NCBI GenBank assembly: GCA_028865845.1
Contig: JAGWJK010000363.1
Coordinates: forward strand, 1-5,513
DNA: 5,513 bases
From: Rhizobiaceae bacterium
Lineage (GTDB): Bacteria; Pseudomonadota; Alphaproteobacteria; Rhizobiales; Rhizobiaceae
Direction of reading: 5' to 3'
The notes beneath the pieces were generated by a model. The model made no database searches and had not been told where the DNA came from. It saw only the letters and a program-made list of their open reading frames with translations. Positions 1 through 5,513 of this stretch are shown in pieces (position 1 is the stretch's first letter; each line of letters starts with the position of its first letter). The translations under genes and the position numbers were made by a program.

Positions 1-525
1 GGTCACCGTTACTCGCCAATCATTTTCGACGATCCCAACTATCATCGCCGCGACTATCATCGCTTCGGTGCCTACGGTCAGTCGAAGACCGCCAATATCC
101 TCTTTGCGCTGGCGTTGGATGCGCGTGGTGCCCGGCAGGGTGTGCGGGCGTTCTCGCTGCACCCGGGCGCCATCGTCAGCACCGATCTCAAGCGGGAGTT
201 TTCCGCCGAAGAGCTTCGCCAAGCCGGTGTCCTCGATGAAAAGGGCGAGGCGATCATCGACCCTTCGCGCGCGCTGAAGACGGTTGAGCAGGGCGCGGCG
301 ACGCAGGTTTGGTGCGCCGTCAGCCCGCAACTCGACGGCATGGGTGGCGTCTATTGCGAGAATGTCGAGGTGGCGCGGCCGGTGCGCGAAGAGGATATCC
401 GCGAATGGAGCCTTGGTGATTCGACCCAAACCGTCGGCGTCATGCCTTATGCCATCGATCCGGACACGGCCGATCGGCTCTGGACGCTGAGCGAGGAGCT
501 GCTTGGCCTTGAGGCCTGCCGATAA
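1..525 (+). CDS. Short-chain dehydrogenase/reductase, C-terminal part (5' end outside window)
   Basis: Frame 1 is open from the first base to the TAA at 523-525, giving 174 residues; the start lies upstream of the window. Fragment residues 25-29 read YGQSK, the SDR catalytic Tyr-x-x-x-Lys, followed by TANILFALALD, typical of the helix after the active site. The opening residues (GHRYSPIIFDDPNY) match the stretch that, in retinol-dehydrogenase-like SDRs, directly follows the catalytic serine, so that serine and the whole Rossmann GxxxGxG part should lie just outside the left edge. LHPGAIVSTDL (about residues 54-64) is the usual PG...T segment contacting the nicotinamide. The C-terminal end (LWTLSEELLG) fits the roughly 310-320 residue oxidoreductases of this group. 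NAD(P)-dependent alcohol/ketone oxidoreduction is a family inference; the substrate cannot be told. A first internal ATG at 115 is not the start, because it would lose the active site. It shows no link to the polysaccharide genes. Confidence 0.9.
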   Translation, partial: GHRYSPIIFDDPNYHRRDYHRFGAYGQSKTANILFALALDARGARQGVRAFSLHPGAIVSTDLKREFSAEELRQAGVLDEKGEAIIDPSRALKTVEQGAATQVWCAVSPQLDGMGGVYCENVEVARPVREEDIREWSLGDSTQTVGVMPYAIDPDTADRLWTLSEELLGLEACR

Positions 526-857
526 AGCGGGCGCGCTGTCACGGCGGGTGGTGGGGCAGGGCGCATTTTGCGGCCTACCCGAGCCTGTCCGGCAACGGTC
601 TTCCGTCAGAAAGACCTGGGCTTCGCATTGAAATTTTATGCCTGCCCGGCCCCGACAATCCATCGAACGACGATCGCTGACAGCACCGAACTGATCATGG
701 GCTTGCCAAAGGCAGCGACATTCCTAAATCAATTCAAAGGCTGCCGCGTCCGGCTTCAAAAAATTGCTGCAGACCTCGTTAAAGTGTTTGCATCGGCGGC
801 AAATTCCATTATAGAGGCGCAGCTTTCCCGCTGAGACGTGCTTCGTCCGGCGGCTGT
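526..857. other. Non-coding stretch between SDR gene and tRNA-Gln
   Basis: These 332 bases hold no gene I can support. The first part is GC-rich and contains a small imperfect hairpin around 553-578 (CGCA/TGCG at its tip, 562-572) just after the SDR stop; it has no T-run, so I do not call it a terminator. The second half is noticeably richer in A and T and carries the likely tRNA promoter (788-815). One 88-codon frame (568-834) runs through it, but it begins with TTG, has no ribosome-binding site, resembles nothing I know and reaches into the promoter. Confidence 0.6.
788..815 (+). promoter_or_regulatory. Candidate sigma-70-type promoter for tRNA-Gln
   Basis: A -35-like TTGCAT (788-793) and a -10-like TATAGA (810-815) are separated by 16 bases. 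Transcription would begin near 822, leaving about 35 bases of leader before the mature tRNA at 858. The -35 matches consensus at only three of six positions and the -10 at four of six, so the call rests mainly on spacing and on position ahead of a tRNA that needs its own promoter. Confidence 0.42.
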
Positions 858-931
858 TGGGAAATAGTTCAACGGTAGAACAGCGGACTCTGACTCCGTC
901 AATCTTGGTTCGAATCCAGGTTTCCCAGCCA
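858..931 (+). tRNA. tRNA-Gln (anticodon CUG), CCA encoded
   Basis: A full 74-base cloverleaf can be drawn by hand. The acceptor stem pairs TGGGAAA (858-864) with TTTCCCA (921-927), all seven pairs Watson-Crick. The D stem is GTTC (867-870) with GAAC (878-881). The anticodon stem is 883-887 with 895-899, with loop CTCTGAC, which places anticodon CTG at 890-892 and reads CAG (glutamine). The variable loop is four bases (900-903). The T stem is 904-908 with 916-920, around loop TTCGAAT. Discriminator G928 is followed by an encoded CCA at 929-931. The U1-A72 first pair agrees with a glutamine identity. It stands alone, converging with the glycosyltransferase gene, whose stop lies 83 bases downstream. 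No clear intrinsic terminator follows it. Confidence 0.97.
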
Positions 932-1014
932 AATCCAATCTTCCGGAAATTCGTTCAGTTTCGCCGCAGATGGTTTTGATTCGCCGAAAGTCTGGGGCGA
1001 GCCGGATATTCCGC

Positions 1015-2133
1015 TTATTTCGCTGTCCGTTCGTTCGCCAAAGCCTGATACGCAGCCCTATACCCCTCCGCCATACGCCGCGCGGTGAAATTCGCCCTGT
1101 AGCGGCTGTTGGCATTGGCGCCGTAGGCTGATGCCAGCGCGTCGTCGTTCCAGAGCCGTGTCATCGCTTCGGCCAGCGCAGCCGGGTCATTCGGCGGGAT
1201 GACGATGCCGGTTTCTCCGTCGATGTTCACATAGCTCGTGCCCGTGCCGATCTCGCAGGAGATCATTGGCTTGCCGAACATGGAGGCTTCGACGAGAGAG
1301 AGGCCGAAGGCTTCGGAGCGGAGATGCGAGGGAAAGGCGAAAGCGTGGCAGAGTTCGAGCAGGGCGGTCTTGTCCGTATCGGGCAGGGCGCCGAGGAAGT
1401 GGACGTTGCCGAGACCCTCGGCCTGCTTCTCCAGTTCGGCGTCCATGGGGCCGTCGCCGACGATGGCAACCTCGAGCCCGCAGCGCCGCGCAGCCTCGAT
1501 CAGGATATGCACGCCCTTGTAATATCTGAGCACGCCGACGAATAAAAAGAAGCGCTGCGGCAGCCGCGCGCGCCAGCGCGCCTTGGTCGCTTCATCGGCC
1601 GCGGGATAGCCCGCTTCGTCGAGCCCGAGCGGGATAACCGACGTCTTCGCGCTGAAGCGCTGCAGGACCTCGCTCGATCGCAGATAGTTCGGCGATGTCG
1701 CGACGATGTGGTCGACCGATCCGAGGAAGCGGTACATCAGGGGGCGGTAGAGGCGCAGCAGCGTCTTCTGCTTGACGATGTCGGAGTGGTAGGTGACCAG
1801 CGTCGGCTTTCCGTGTCCCGATGTCAGGTGGACGATATCCATGAGCGGCCAGGGAAAGTGAAAATGGATGATATCCGCCTGCCTGCTCAGCTCGCGGAAC
1901 CGGCCGAAGACCTCACGCGAGAAGCCGGTGGAGGCGAATTCGAAATCGAGATGTGCCTTGTGAGCCGCATGACCATCGAAAGGCAGGCTGTTCGCCTTAG
2001 GCCTGTCGCTCAGGGAAAGCACGTCCGACTGGATGCCGTATGGCTGCACGCCGGTCGCGATCGCATGGATCGTCCGCTCGATCCCGCCGAACGTATCGGG
2101 CCAGTAGGTCTTGAAGAAATGCAGAACCTTCAT
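1015..2133 (-). CDS. GT4-family glycosyltransferase, surface polysaccharide assembly
   Basis: This is a 372-residue GT-B enzyme, a normal length for GT4, that should transfer a sugar from a nucleotide donor to a growing glycan on the cytoplasmic face of the inner membrane. The N-terminal domain opens with MKVLHFFKTYWPD and the glycine loop GGIE (16-19); HFHFPWP (90-96) and TYHSD (114-118) are conserved N-domain blocks. The donor domain shows VIPLGLD (166-172), GVLRYYKG (200-207, with R203 and K206 expected to contact donor phosphates), VGDGP (225-229) and the E-x7-E signature at E274 and E282 (SEAFGLSLVE). GTSYVN and GETGIVIPPNDP follow, as in WbpY/WbpZ/WbdB-like mannosyl- or rhamnosyltransferases; the actual sugar cannot be told. 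I chose ATG 2133 because the fold begins right there; an in-frame ATG at 2220 would add 29 low-complexity residues and has no better ribosome-binding site. It is third of three co-oriented genes, 194 bases after the membrane protein, and could have its own promoter, though I see none. Confidence 0.9.
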   Translation of the reverse strand: MKVLHFFKTYWPDTFGGIERTIHAIATGVQPYGIQSDVLSLSDRPKANSLPFDGHAAHKAHLDFEFASTGFSREVFGRFRELSRQADIIHFHFPWPLMDIVHLTSGHGKPTLVTYHSDIVKQKTLLRLYRPLMYRFLGSVDHIVATSPNYLRSSEVLQRFSAKTSVIPLGLDEAGYPAADEATKARWRARLPQRFFLFVGVLRYYKGVHILIEAARRCGLEVAIVGDGPMDAELEKQAEGLGNVHFLGALPDTDKTALLELCHAFAFPSHLRSEAFGLSLVEASMFGKPMISCEIGTGTSYVNIDGETGIVIPPNDPAALAEAMTRLWNDDALASAYGANANSRYRANFTARRMAEGYRAAYQALANERTAK

Positions 2134-2327
2134 GAGATCTTTCAATGTCGGGAGCGATCCGTCGCCTTCGGCAGGCTCGAACAGCGAGGCGGCGGGTTGC
2201 GCGGCCTCCATAGAGCACATCGCGCACGGAACCGCCAGTTCGCATGCAGGCGATCAACCCTGCCGGGCATTGGCACTTGCGTGCGGATGAACGGCATCTG
2301 CGCTCGTCAGGCGTTTGCCGCAGGCTG

Positions 2328-3704
2328 CTATTCGGCTTTCGGCAGGGCGAGACGTTCTCCCCGCAGGCGCATGCCGCACCAGATGGCAAAGGCCGAGCTT
2401 GTCAGCGCGAAGCTCTCGCCGATCGCCAGGCGGTTGTTGGAATTGCTGAGCAGGGTCAGCGCGAAGAAGAACAGGCTGACGGCATAGGCGTCCCAGGCGG
2501 GACGCGGGATCAGCCCGGCCTTGCGGGCGCGCCAGACATTGGAGATGAGCGCGCCCAAGATGATCGCCATGACGATGCCGCCGAACAGGCCGTGGCGCAC
2601 CAGCATTTCGAGATAGCCGTTGTGCAGCAGCGTATATTGAACGTCGGCATAACGCGTATGTTTCCAGCGCTCGACCCATTCGCCACCCCAGCCGAAGATC
2701 GGCGCGGACGAGAACAGCTCCCAGCCATTCGACCAAAGCTGCAGCCGGGCGTCCATGGCGAACGGCGTGGCGTTGGAGCTGATGGTGTTCGAGATTGTGT
2801 CGTTCAGGTTCTGGCTTTGGGTGACCTTCTCGATCATGTCGACCGTTGACGCCACCGTCGGTCCGGCCGTCTTGTAGATATTGTGCCGTACCGCATAGAC
2901 GCCGGCGACGAGGATCATCGCGGCGCAGACGATGACGACGAGGCCGTGCCTCAGATGCATATAGGTCAGGGTCACCAGCGCCAGTACCGGCATGGTGATG
3001 CCGAGCGCCAGCCAGACGCCTTTCGACTTGGCGCCGTAGATGGCGATAAGACAGAGAATGGCGATCAGAGGCGAAGCGATATAGGCGAAACGGGCGATCG
3101 TGCGGTTGCTGGATTTGTCGGTCAGATAGTGCAACAGCCAGAAGGCGGTGAAGATCATGATCAGGCCGCAGGCAACGGCGCCATGGATCTGGTTGTTCAT
3201 GATCAGGGGCCGCACCGTCTCGCCGGCAAAAACGTCGCGAAAATGCTCGGTGGCGATCAGCATGATCAGCACCATGGCGAAAACCGCGGCGATGATTTTT
3301 TCAAGCACCGGCTCGTAGAGCAGGAATGCGACGCCTAGGATCGGGAAGAAGAAGGGATAGGCATAGAGCCAGTCGGAAGCGCCGATCGTATGCTCCGGCG
3401 TCACGATGAAGGTGACGACGAAGCGGACCAGCACATAGGTGCCCCAGCCCATGCACAGCCAGCCGAGCCAATCGGTCTTCGGCCGCACCGCCGCCTTGCG
3501 GTAGTAATGAAGCGCGATGAGGGCGAGGAAGGGAGCAGTGTAGCGGTAGGCGGCGCTTTCGAAGACCAGTGGCGACACGACCACCAGCCACAGCAGGCTG
3601 CCGAGGATGACGAGGCGCTGCGGCAGGATGACCGGTGTGAGTTCGCCGTAGCCATTTCCGTGGAGGAGATCGGCTGATGGTTTGTTCATCTGCGATTGAG
3701 CCAA
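2328..3704 (-). CDS. O-antigen ligase/polymerase family membrane protein (Wzy_C / WaaL-like)
   Basis: A 458-residue inner-membrane protein with about ten or more hydrophobic segments, for example 31-48, 56-66, 90-102, 115-130, 137-151, 176-194, 207-223, 229-247, 255-271, 375-391 and 407-419. The Wzy_C signature is present: AKSKGVWLAL (225-234), the counterpart of the usual SRGAWLAL, then a large hydrophilic, presumably periplasmic loop of about 272-370. Inside this loop are ARLQLWSNGWELF (319-331), PIFGWG (335-340) and HNGYLEMLVRHG (361-372), whose His-Asn is characteristic of WaaL/Wzy proteins. The family either joins undecaprenyl-linked O-chain to lipid A-core (ligase) or polymerises repeats (Wzy); sequence alone does not separate them. 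The start is taken at TTG 3704, six bases after GGCGGAGG; ATG 3689 has its nearest Shine-Dalgarno 21 bases away, and ATG 3788 adds an Arg-rich, non-family N-terminus. It lies second of three minus-strand polysaccharide genes, 157 bases after the sugar transferase. Confidence 0.88.
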   Translation of the reverse strand: MAQSQMNKPSADLLHGNGYGELTPVILPQRLVILGSLLWLVVVSPLVFESAAYRYTAPFLALIALHYYRKAAVRPKTDWLGWLCMGWGTYVLVRFVVTFIVTPEHTIGASDWLYAYPFFFPILGVAFLLYEPVLEKIIAAVFAMVLIMLIATEHFRDVFAGETVRPLIMNNQIHGAVACGLIMIFTAFWLLHYLTDKSSNRTIARFAYIASPLIAILCLIAIYGAKSKGVWLALGITMPVLALVTLTYMHLRHGLVVIVCAAMILVAGVYAVRHNIYKTAGPTVASTVDMIEKVTQSQNLNDTISNTISSNATPFAMDARLQLWSNGWELFSSAPIFGWGGEWVERWKHTRYADVQYTLLHNGYLEMLVRHGLFGGIVMAIILGALISNVWRARKAGLIPRPAWDAYAVSLFFFALTLLSNSNNRLAIGESFALTSSAFAIWCGMRLRGERLALPKAE

Positions 3705-3710
3705 TTCTAT

Positions 3711-3718
3711 CCTCCGCC
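3711..3718 (-). promoter_or_regulatory. Strong Shine-Dalgarno that points to a TTG start
   Basis: Read on the minus strand this is GGCGGAGG, a close match to the anti-Shine-Dalgarno partner. It is followed by six bases (ATAGAA) and then TTG at 3704-3702, in frame with the membrane protein. The first nearby ATG (3689) is 21 bases away, too far for this site, and has no purine-rich site of its own. Confidence 0.6.
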
Positions 3719-3743
3719 TTCCTAAGCGTCCCACCGGTTCAGG

Positions 3744-3749
3744 ATTATA
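3744..3749 (-). promoter_or_regulatory. Consensus -10 hexamer upstream of the ligase/polymerase gene
   Basis: The minus strand reads a perfect TATAAT here, with predicted transcription start near 3737 and a 5' leader of about 33 bases ending at the TTG start. No good -35 sits 16-18 bases upstream; a TTGCGA exists at 3777-3772 but with a 22-base spacer. If active, this would let the ligase/polymerase and GT4 genes be expressed apart from the sugar transferase. Confidence 0.35.
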
Positions 3750-3861
3750 GCCTGCCGCTTGCCCCGTAAGGTCGCAAGCCGGTAGCAATGCGGCAATTTG
3801 GTGGCAGCGACCCGGTTCCGCGTCGGATATAGCAACAAAAGCTTATAATAAGATCTTCGCT

Positions 3862-4437
3862 TCAGTGCGCGACGCCGTCGCTGCGCAGTACGCTCAGCAC
3901 CGTGAGCACGATGATCCTGAGATCGAAGAAGAACGAGCGCCGGCGCAGATATTCCGTGTCGAGAGCGACCTTCTGCGGGATCGGCAGTTCGTCGCGGCCG
4001 TTGACCTGCGCCCAGCCGGTCAGGCCCGGCGGGAGCGCGTCGACGCCATATTCGGTTCTGAGCGCGATCAGGTCGTGCTGGTTGAAGAGGGCAGGGCGCG
4101 GACCGACAATGCTCATCTCGCCGGTCAGGATGCACCACAGCTGCGGCAGTTCATCCAGGCTCGATTTGCGCAGGAAGGAGCCGATCGGCGTCAGATAGGC
4201 GGCGGGGTCCTTTAGCAGATGCGTGGCAACCGCCGGCGTGTCGACCCGCATGCTGCGGAATTTCGGCATGCGGAAAATCCTGTTGCCGCGGCCGACACGG
4301 TCCGACCAGTAGAGAACGGGGCCGGGCGAGGTCAGCCGTACGGCGAGCGCGACGATCAGGATCGGAATGGAAAAGACGATGGCTGCGGCGAGAGCGGCAA
4401 GAAAATCGAAAAGGCGCTTGGCAATCGTGTAGGACAT
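3862..4437 (-). CDS. Small polyprenyl-phosphate sugar-1-phosphate transferase (initiating PGT, PglC/WbaP-domain type)
   Basis: A 191-residue single-domain bacterial sugar transferase (Bac_transf family). It should transfer a phospho-sugar from a UDP-sugar to undecaprenyl phosphate at the cytoplasmic face, starting each polysaccharide unit. KRLFDF (7-12) opens a hydrophobic helix of about 11-34 with a central proline (P25), as expected for the re-entrant membrane helix of monotopic enzymes, followed by LTSPGPVLY (35-43). Then come the RVGRGNRIFRMPKFRSM block (47-63), IGSFLRKSSLDELPQL (85-100) with the catalytic Asp-Glu pair D95-E96, and GEMSIVGPRP (106-115). PPGLTGWAQVNGRDEL lies at 136-151. 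There are no WbaP-type N-terminal transmembrane helices, so this is the minimal PglC-like size. ATG 4437 is chosen because the family begins there; ATG 4506 would add 23 unlike residues, and neither has a strong ribosome-binding site. It is first of three minus-strand genes and divergent from the reductase, which suggests a shared pathway. The sugar is not determinable; QuiNAc or its 4-keto precursor is a reasonable guess. Confidence 0.92.
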   Translation of the reverse strand: MSYTIAKRLFDFLAALAAAIVFSIPILIVALAVRLTSPGPVLYWSDRVGRGNRIFRMPKFRSMRVDTPAVATHLLKDPAAYLTPIGSFLRKSSLDELPQLWCILTGEMSIVGPRPALFNQHDLIALRTEYGVDALPPGLTGWAQVNGRDELPIPQKVALDTEYLRRRSFFFDLRIIVLTVLSVLRSDGVAH

Positions 4438-4552
4438 CGTCTCAGATCGTTGGGTCGGAAGCCGTTTTCCCGCTCCGATGATGAATTTGCGCGGTGTGCA
4501 TCTCATATCATGGATCTGTTCACAATCATGGCGCCGATGAATTTTGCCGGCA

Positions 4553-4584
4553 TTTGCTTGTTCCGTCCCTGCGGAACGTGCAAA
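4553..4584. promoter_or_regulatory. Inverted repeat in the divergent promoter region
   Basis: TTTGC (4553-4557) pairs with GCAAA (4580-4584) and GTTCCG (4560-4565) pairs with CGGAAC (4572-4577). The two blocks are separated on each side by two bases (TT and GT, one wobble and one mismatch), with a six-base loop (TCCCTG). That makes 13-base arms with eleven Watson-Crick pairs. It ends 35 bases before the reductase ATG, clear of the Shine-Dalgarno (AAAGGAAAG, 4603-4611), and lies 116 bases upstream of the transferase start. No T-run follows on either strand, so a terminator is unlikely; an operator or a 5'-leader hairpin are both possible. I see no convincing -35/-10 pair in the 182-bp gap. Confidence 0.4.
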
Positions 4585-4619
4585 GCATGGCGCGAAAACC
4601 GCAAAGGAAAGACGGACCG

Positions 4620-5513
4620 ATGATACTGGTGACGGGGGCGACGGGTTTTGTCGGGCAGGCGCTTTGCGCCGAGCTGGCGCGGCGAAATATGCCCTATCGG
4701 CCTGTCAGCCGGTCGCCGCGGCCGGATTTCTTCACCATCGGTTCGATCGATGGCGGAACGGACTGGTCGCAGGCGCTTGCCGGCGTCGATGCCGTCGTAC
4801 ATCTGGCGGCCCGCGTCCATGTCATGGACGAGACATCAAGCGATCCGCTGGCCGCGTTCCGCGCCGCCAATGTCGACGCGACGGTCAAGCTTGCGCGGCA
4901 GGCCGCACAGGCCGGCGTCAAGCGCTTCATTTTCATGAGCTCCATCAAGGTGAACGGAGAGGCGACGCTGCCCGGCCGTCCCTTCACCGCAAACGACATC
5001 CCGCATCCGGAAGATCCTTACGGCCAGTCGAAGCTCGAGGCCGAGCAGGCGCTGCTGGCAATCGGCAAGGAAACGGACATGGAGGTGATCGTCATCCGAC
5101 CGCCGCTGATCTATGGACCGGGCGTGAAGGCGAATTTCGCCAGCCTTCTGAGATGGGCGGGACGGGGCATTCCCTGGCCCTTCGGGCTTGTCACTAACCG
5201 CCGCTCGCTCGTCTTCGTCGGCAATCTCGTCGATTTCACCCTGCTATGCATTGCGCATCCGGACGTAGCAAACCGGGTATTCCTGATCAGCGACGGTTCC
5301 GATCTTTCCATCGGCGAACTGATCGGCAAGCTGTCCGCCGCCATGGGAAGAAGGGCGCTGCTGCTCCCGGTGCCACCGAGCCTGCTCGAGGGGTTGGCGG
5401 GCTTGCTCGGACGGCGTGCGGCGGCACAGCGGCTTCTCGGCTCGCTCCAGGTGGATATCGGCGAGACGAGGTCGGTCACCGGCTGGTCGCCGCGTTACAC
5501 GGTCGACGGGGGA
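4620..5513 (+). CDS. NAD(P)-dependent nucleotide/lipid-linked sugar reductase or epimerase (extended SDR, WbpV/WreQ-like), 3' end outside window
   Basis: ATG 4620 opens a frame that stays open for 298 codons to the last base; no stop is seen, and family length (about 310-330) suggests only a short tail is missing. AAAGGAAAG at 4603-4611 is a suitable ribosome-binding site. The Rossmann fingerprint GATGFVG is at 6-12, VVHLAARVHVMDE at 59-71, the active-site strand FMSSIKVNGE at 105-114, catalytic Tyr-x-x-x-Lys at Y134/K138 (YGQSK), and RPPLIYGPG at 160-168. RRSLVFVGNLVDF follows, the usual domain-closure stretch of GalE-like enzymes. The block SSIKVNGE with DPYGQSKLEAE is characteristic, in my recollection, of the O-antigen subgroup including P. 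aeruginosa WbpV and R. etli WreQ, which reduce a 4-keto-6-deoxy-HexNAc to QuiNAc. A 4-epimerase of a GlcNAc- or Glc-type sugar is the main alternative. Divergent pairing with an initiating transferase supports action on the first sugar. Confidence 0.88.
   Translation, partial: MILVTGATGFVGQALCAELARRNMPYRPVSRSPRPDFFTIGSIDGGTDWSQALAGVDAVVHLAARVHVMDETSSDPLAAFRAANVDATVKLARQAAQAGVKRFIFMSSIKVNGEATLPGRPFTANDIPHPEDPYGQSKLEAEQALLAIGKETDMEVIVIRPPLIYGPGVKANFASLLRWAGRGIPWPFGLVTNRRSLVFVGNLVDFTLLCIAHPDVANRVFLISDGSDLSIGELIGKLSAAMGRRALLLPVPPSLLEGLAGLLGRRAAAQRLLGSLQVDIGETRSVTGWSPRYTVDGG

Noticed and set aside
553..578. Small hairpin after the SDR stop (CGCA/TGCG tip with outer GGG/CCC)
   Set aside because: Needs a bulge and an internal loop and lacks a T-run; common in GC-rich DNA.
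568..834. 88-codon plus-strand frame beginning with TTG between the SDR and the tRNA
   Set aside because: No ribosome-binding site, no recognisable domain, and its end overlaps the likely tRNA promoter; best read as chance open frame.
960..986. Direct repeat TTCGCCG at 960-966 and 980-986
   Set aside because: Seven bases, GC-rich, only two copies; expected by chance.
981..1000. TCGCC / GGCGA hairpin in the convergent gap between tRNA and GT4 gene
   Set aside because: Only five pairs with a ten-base loop and no T-run on either strand; insufficient for a terminator call.
1708..2487. 259-codon plus-strand frame antisense to the GT4 and the end of the membrane protein
   Set aside because: It crosses two well-supported genes and the gap between them, is rich in Arg/Gly/Gln as expected of GC-rich antisense frames, and has no domain.
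2883..3338. 151-codon plus-strand frame rich in Asp, Gly and His
   Set aside because: It is the reverse reading of transmembrane segments in the ligase/polymerase gene; hydrophobic codons on one strand give this polar composition on the other.
3837..3857. AT-rich hairpin (AAAAGCTTA / TAAGATCTT around TAA) just after the sugar transferase stop
   Set aside because: The stem is weak, with one mismatch and one wobble, and the T-run on the minus strand is part of the stem instead of following it, so it is not a convincing intrinsic terminator.
4544..5197. 217-codon plus-strand frame overlapping the reductase start
   Set aside because: It is in another frame from the clearly homologous reductase, is Arg/Ala/Gly-rich and shows no motif.

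Overview
The window is high-GC (about 60%) alphaproteobacterial DNA. The gene set and protein style point to a Rhizobium of the R. etli / R. leguminosarum type; this is inferred from remembered family resemblance, not from a search. It is one edge of a surface-polysaccharide (O-antigen/LPS type) locus next to an ordinary housekeeping gene and a tRNA gene.

Layout. Positions 1-525 (+) are the C-terminal part of a short-chain dehydrogenase/reductase cut by the left window edge. Positions 526-857 are non-coding and hold a likely promoter for tRNA-Gln(CUG) at 858-931 (+). Three genes then run on the minus strand, listed here in transcription order: a small polyprenyl-phosphate sugar-1-phosphate transferase (4437-3862), a multi-membrane O-antigen ligase/polymerase-family protein (3704-2328), and a GT4 glycosyltransferase (2133-1015). 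The GT4 gene converges on the tRNA. Diverging from the transferase, across a 182-bp intergenic stretch with a notable inverted repeat, is an NAD(P)-dependent sugar reductase/epimerase (4620 to the right edge, + strand, incomplete).

How the genes may work together (inference from families). The small transferase would start a polysaccharide unit by placing a sugar-1-phosphate on undecaprenyl phosphate. The divergent reductase/epimerase resembles the group that includes WbpV and R. etli WreQ, and would finish or modify that first sugar. The GT4 enzyme would add a later sugar, and the membrane protein would polymerise the glycan or join it to lipid A-core. The transferase/reductase pair recalls the reported WreU/WreQ pair for N-acetylquinovosamine in R. 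etli.

I see no CRISPR, insertion sequence, integrase, toxin or defence gene, and no convincing undescribed system. The points most worth a second look are the transferase/reductase pair, the dyad in their shared promoter region, the likely TTG start of the membrane protein, and the tRNA border of the locus.
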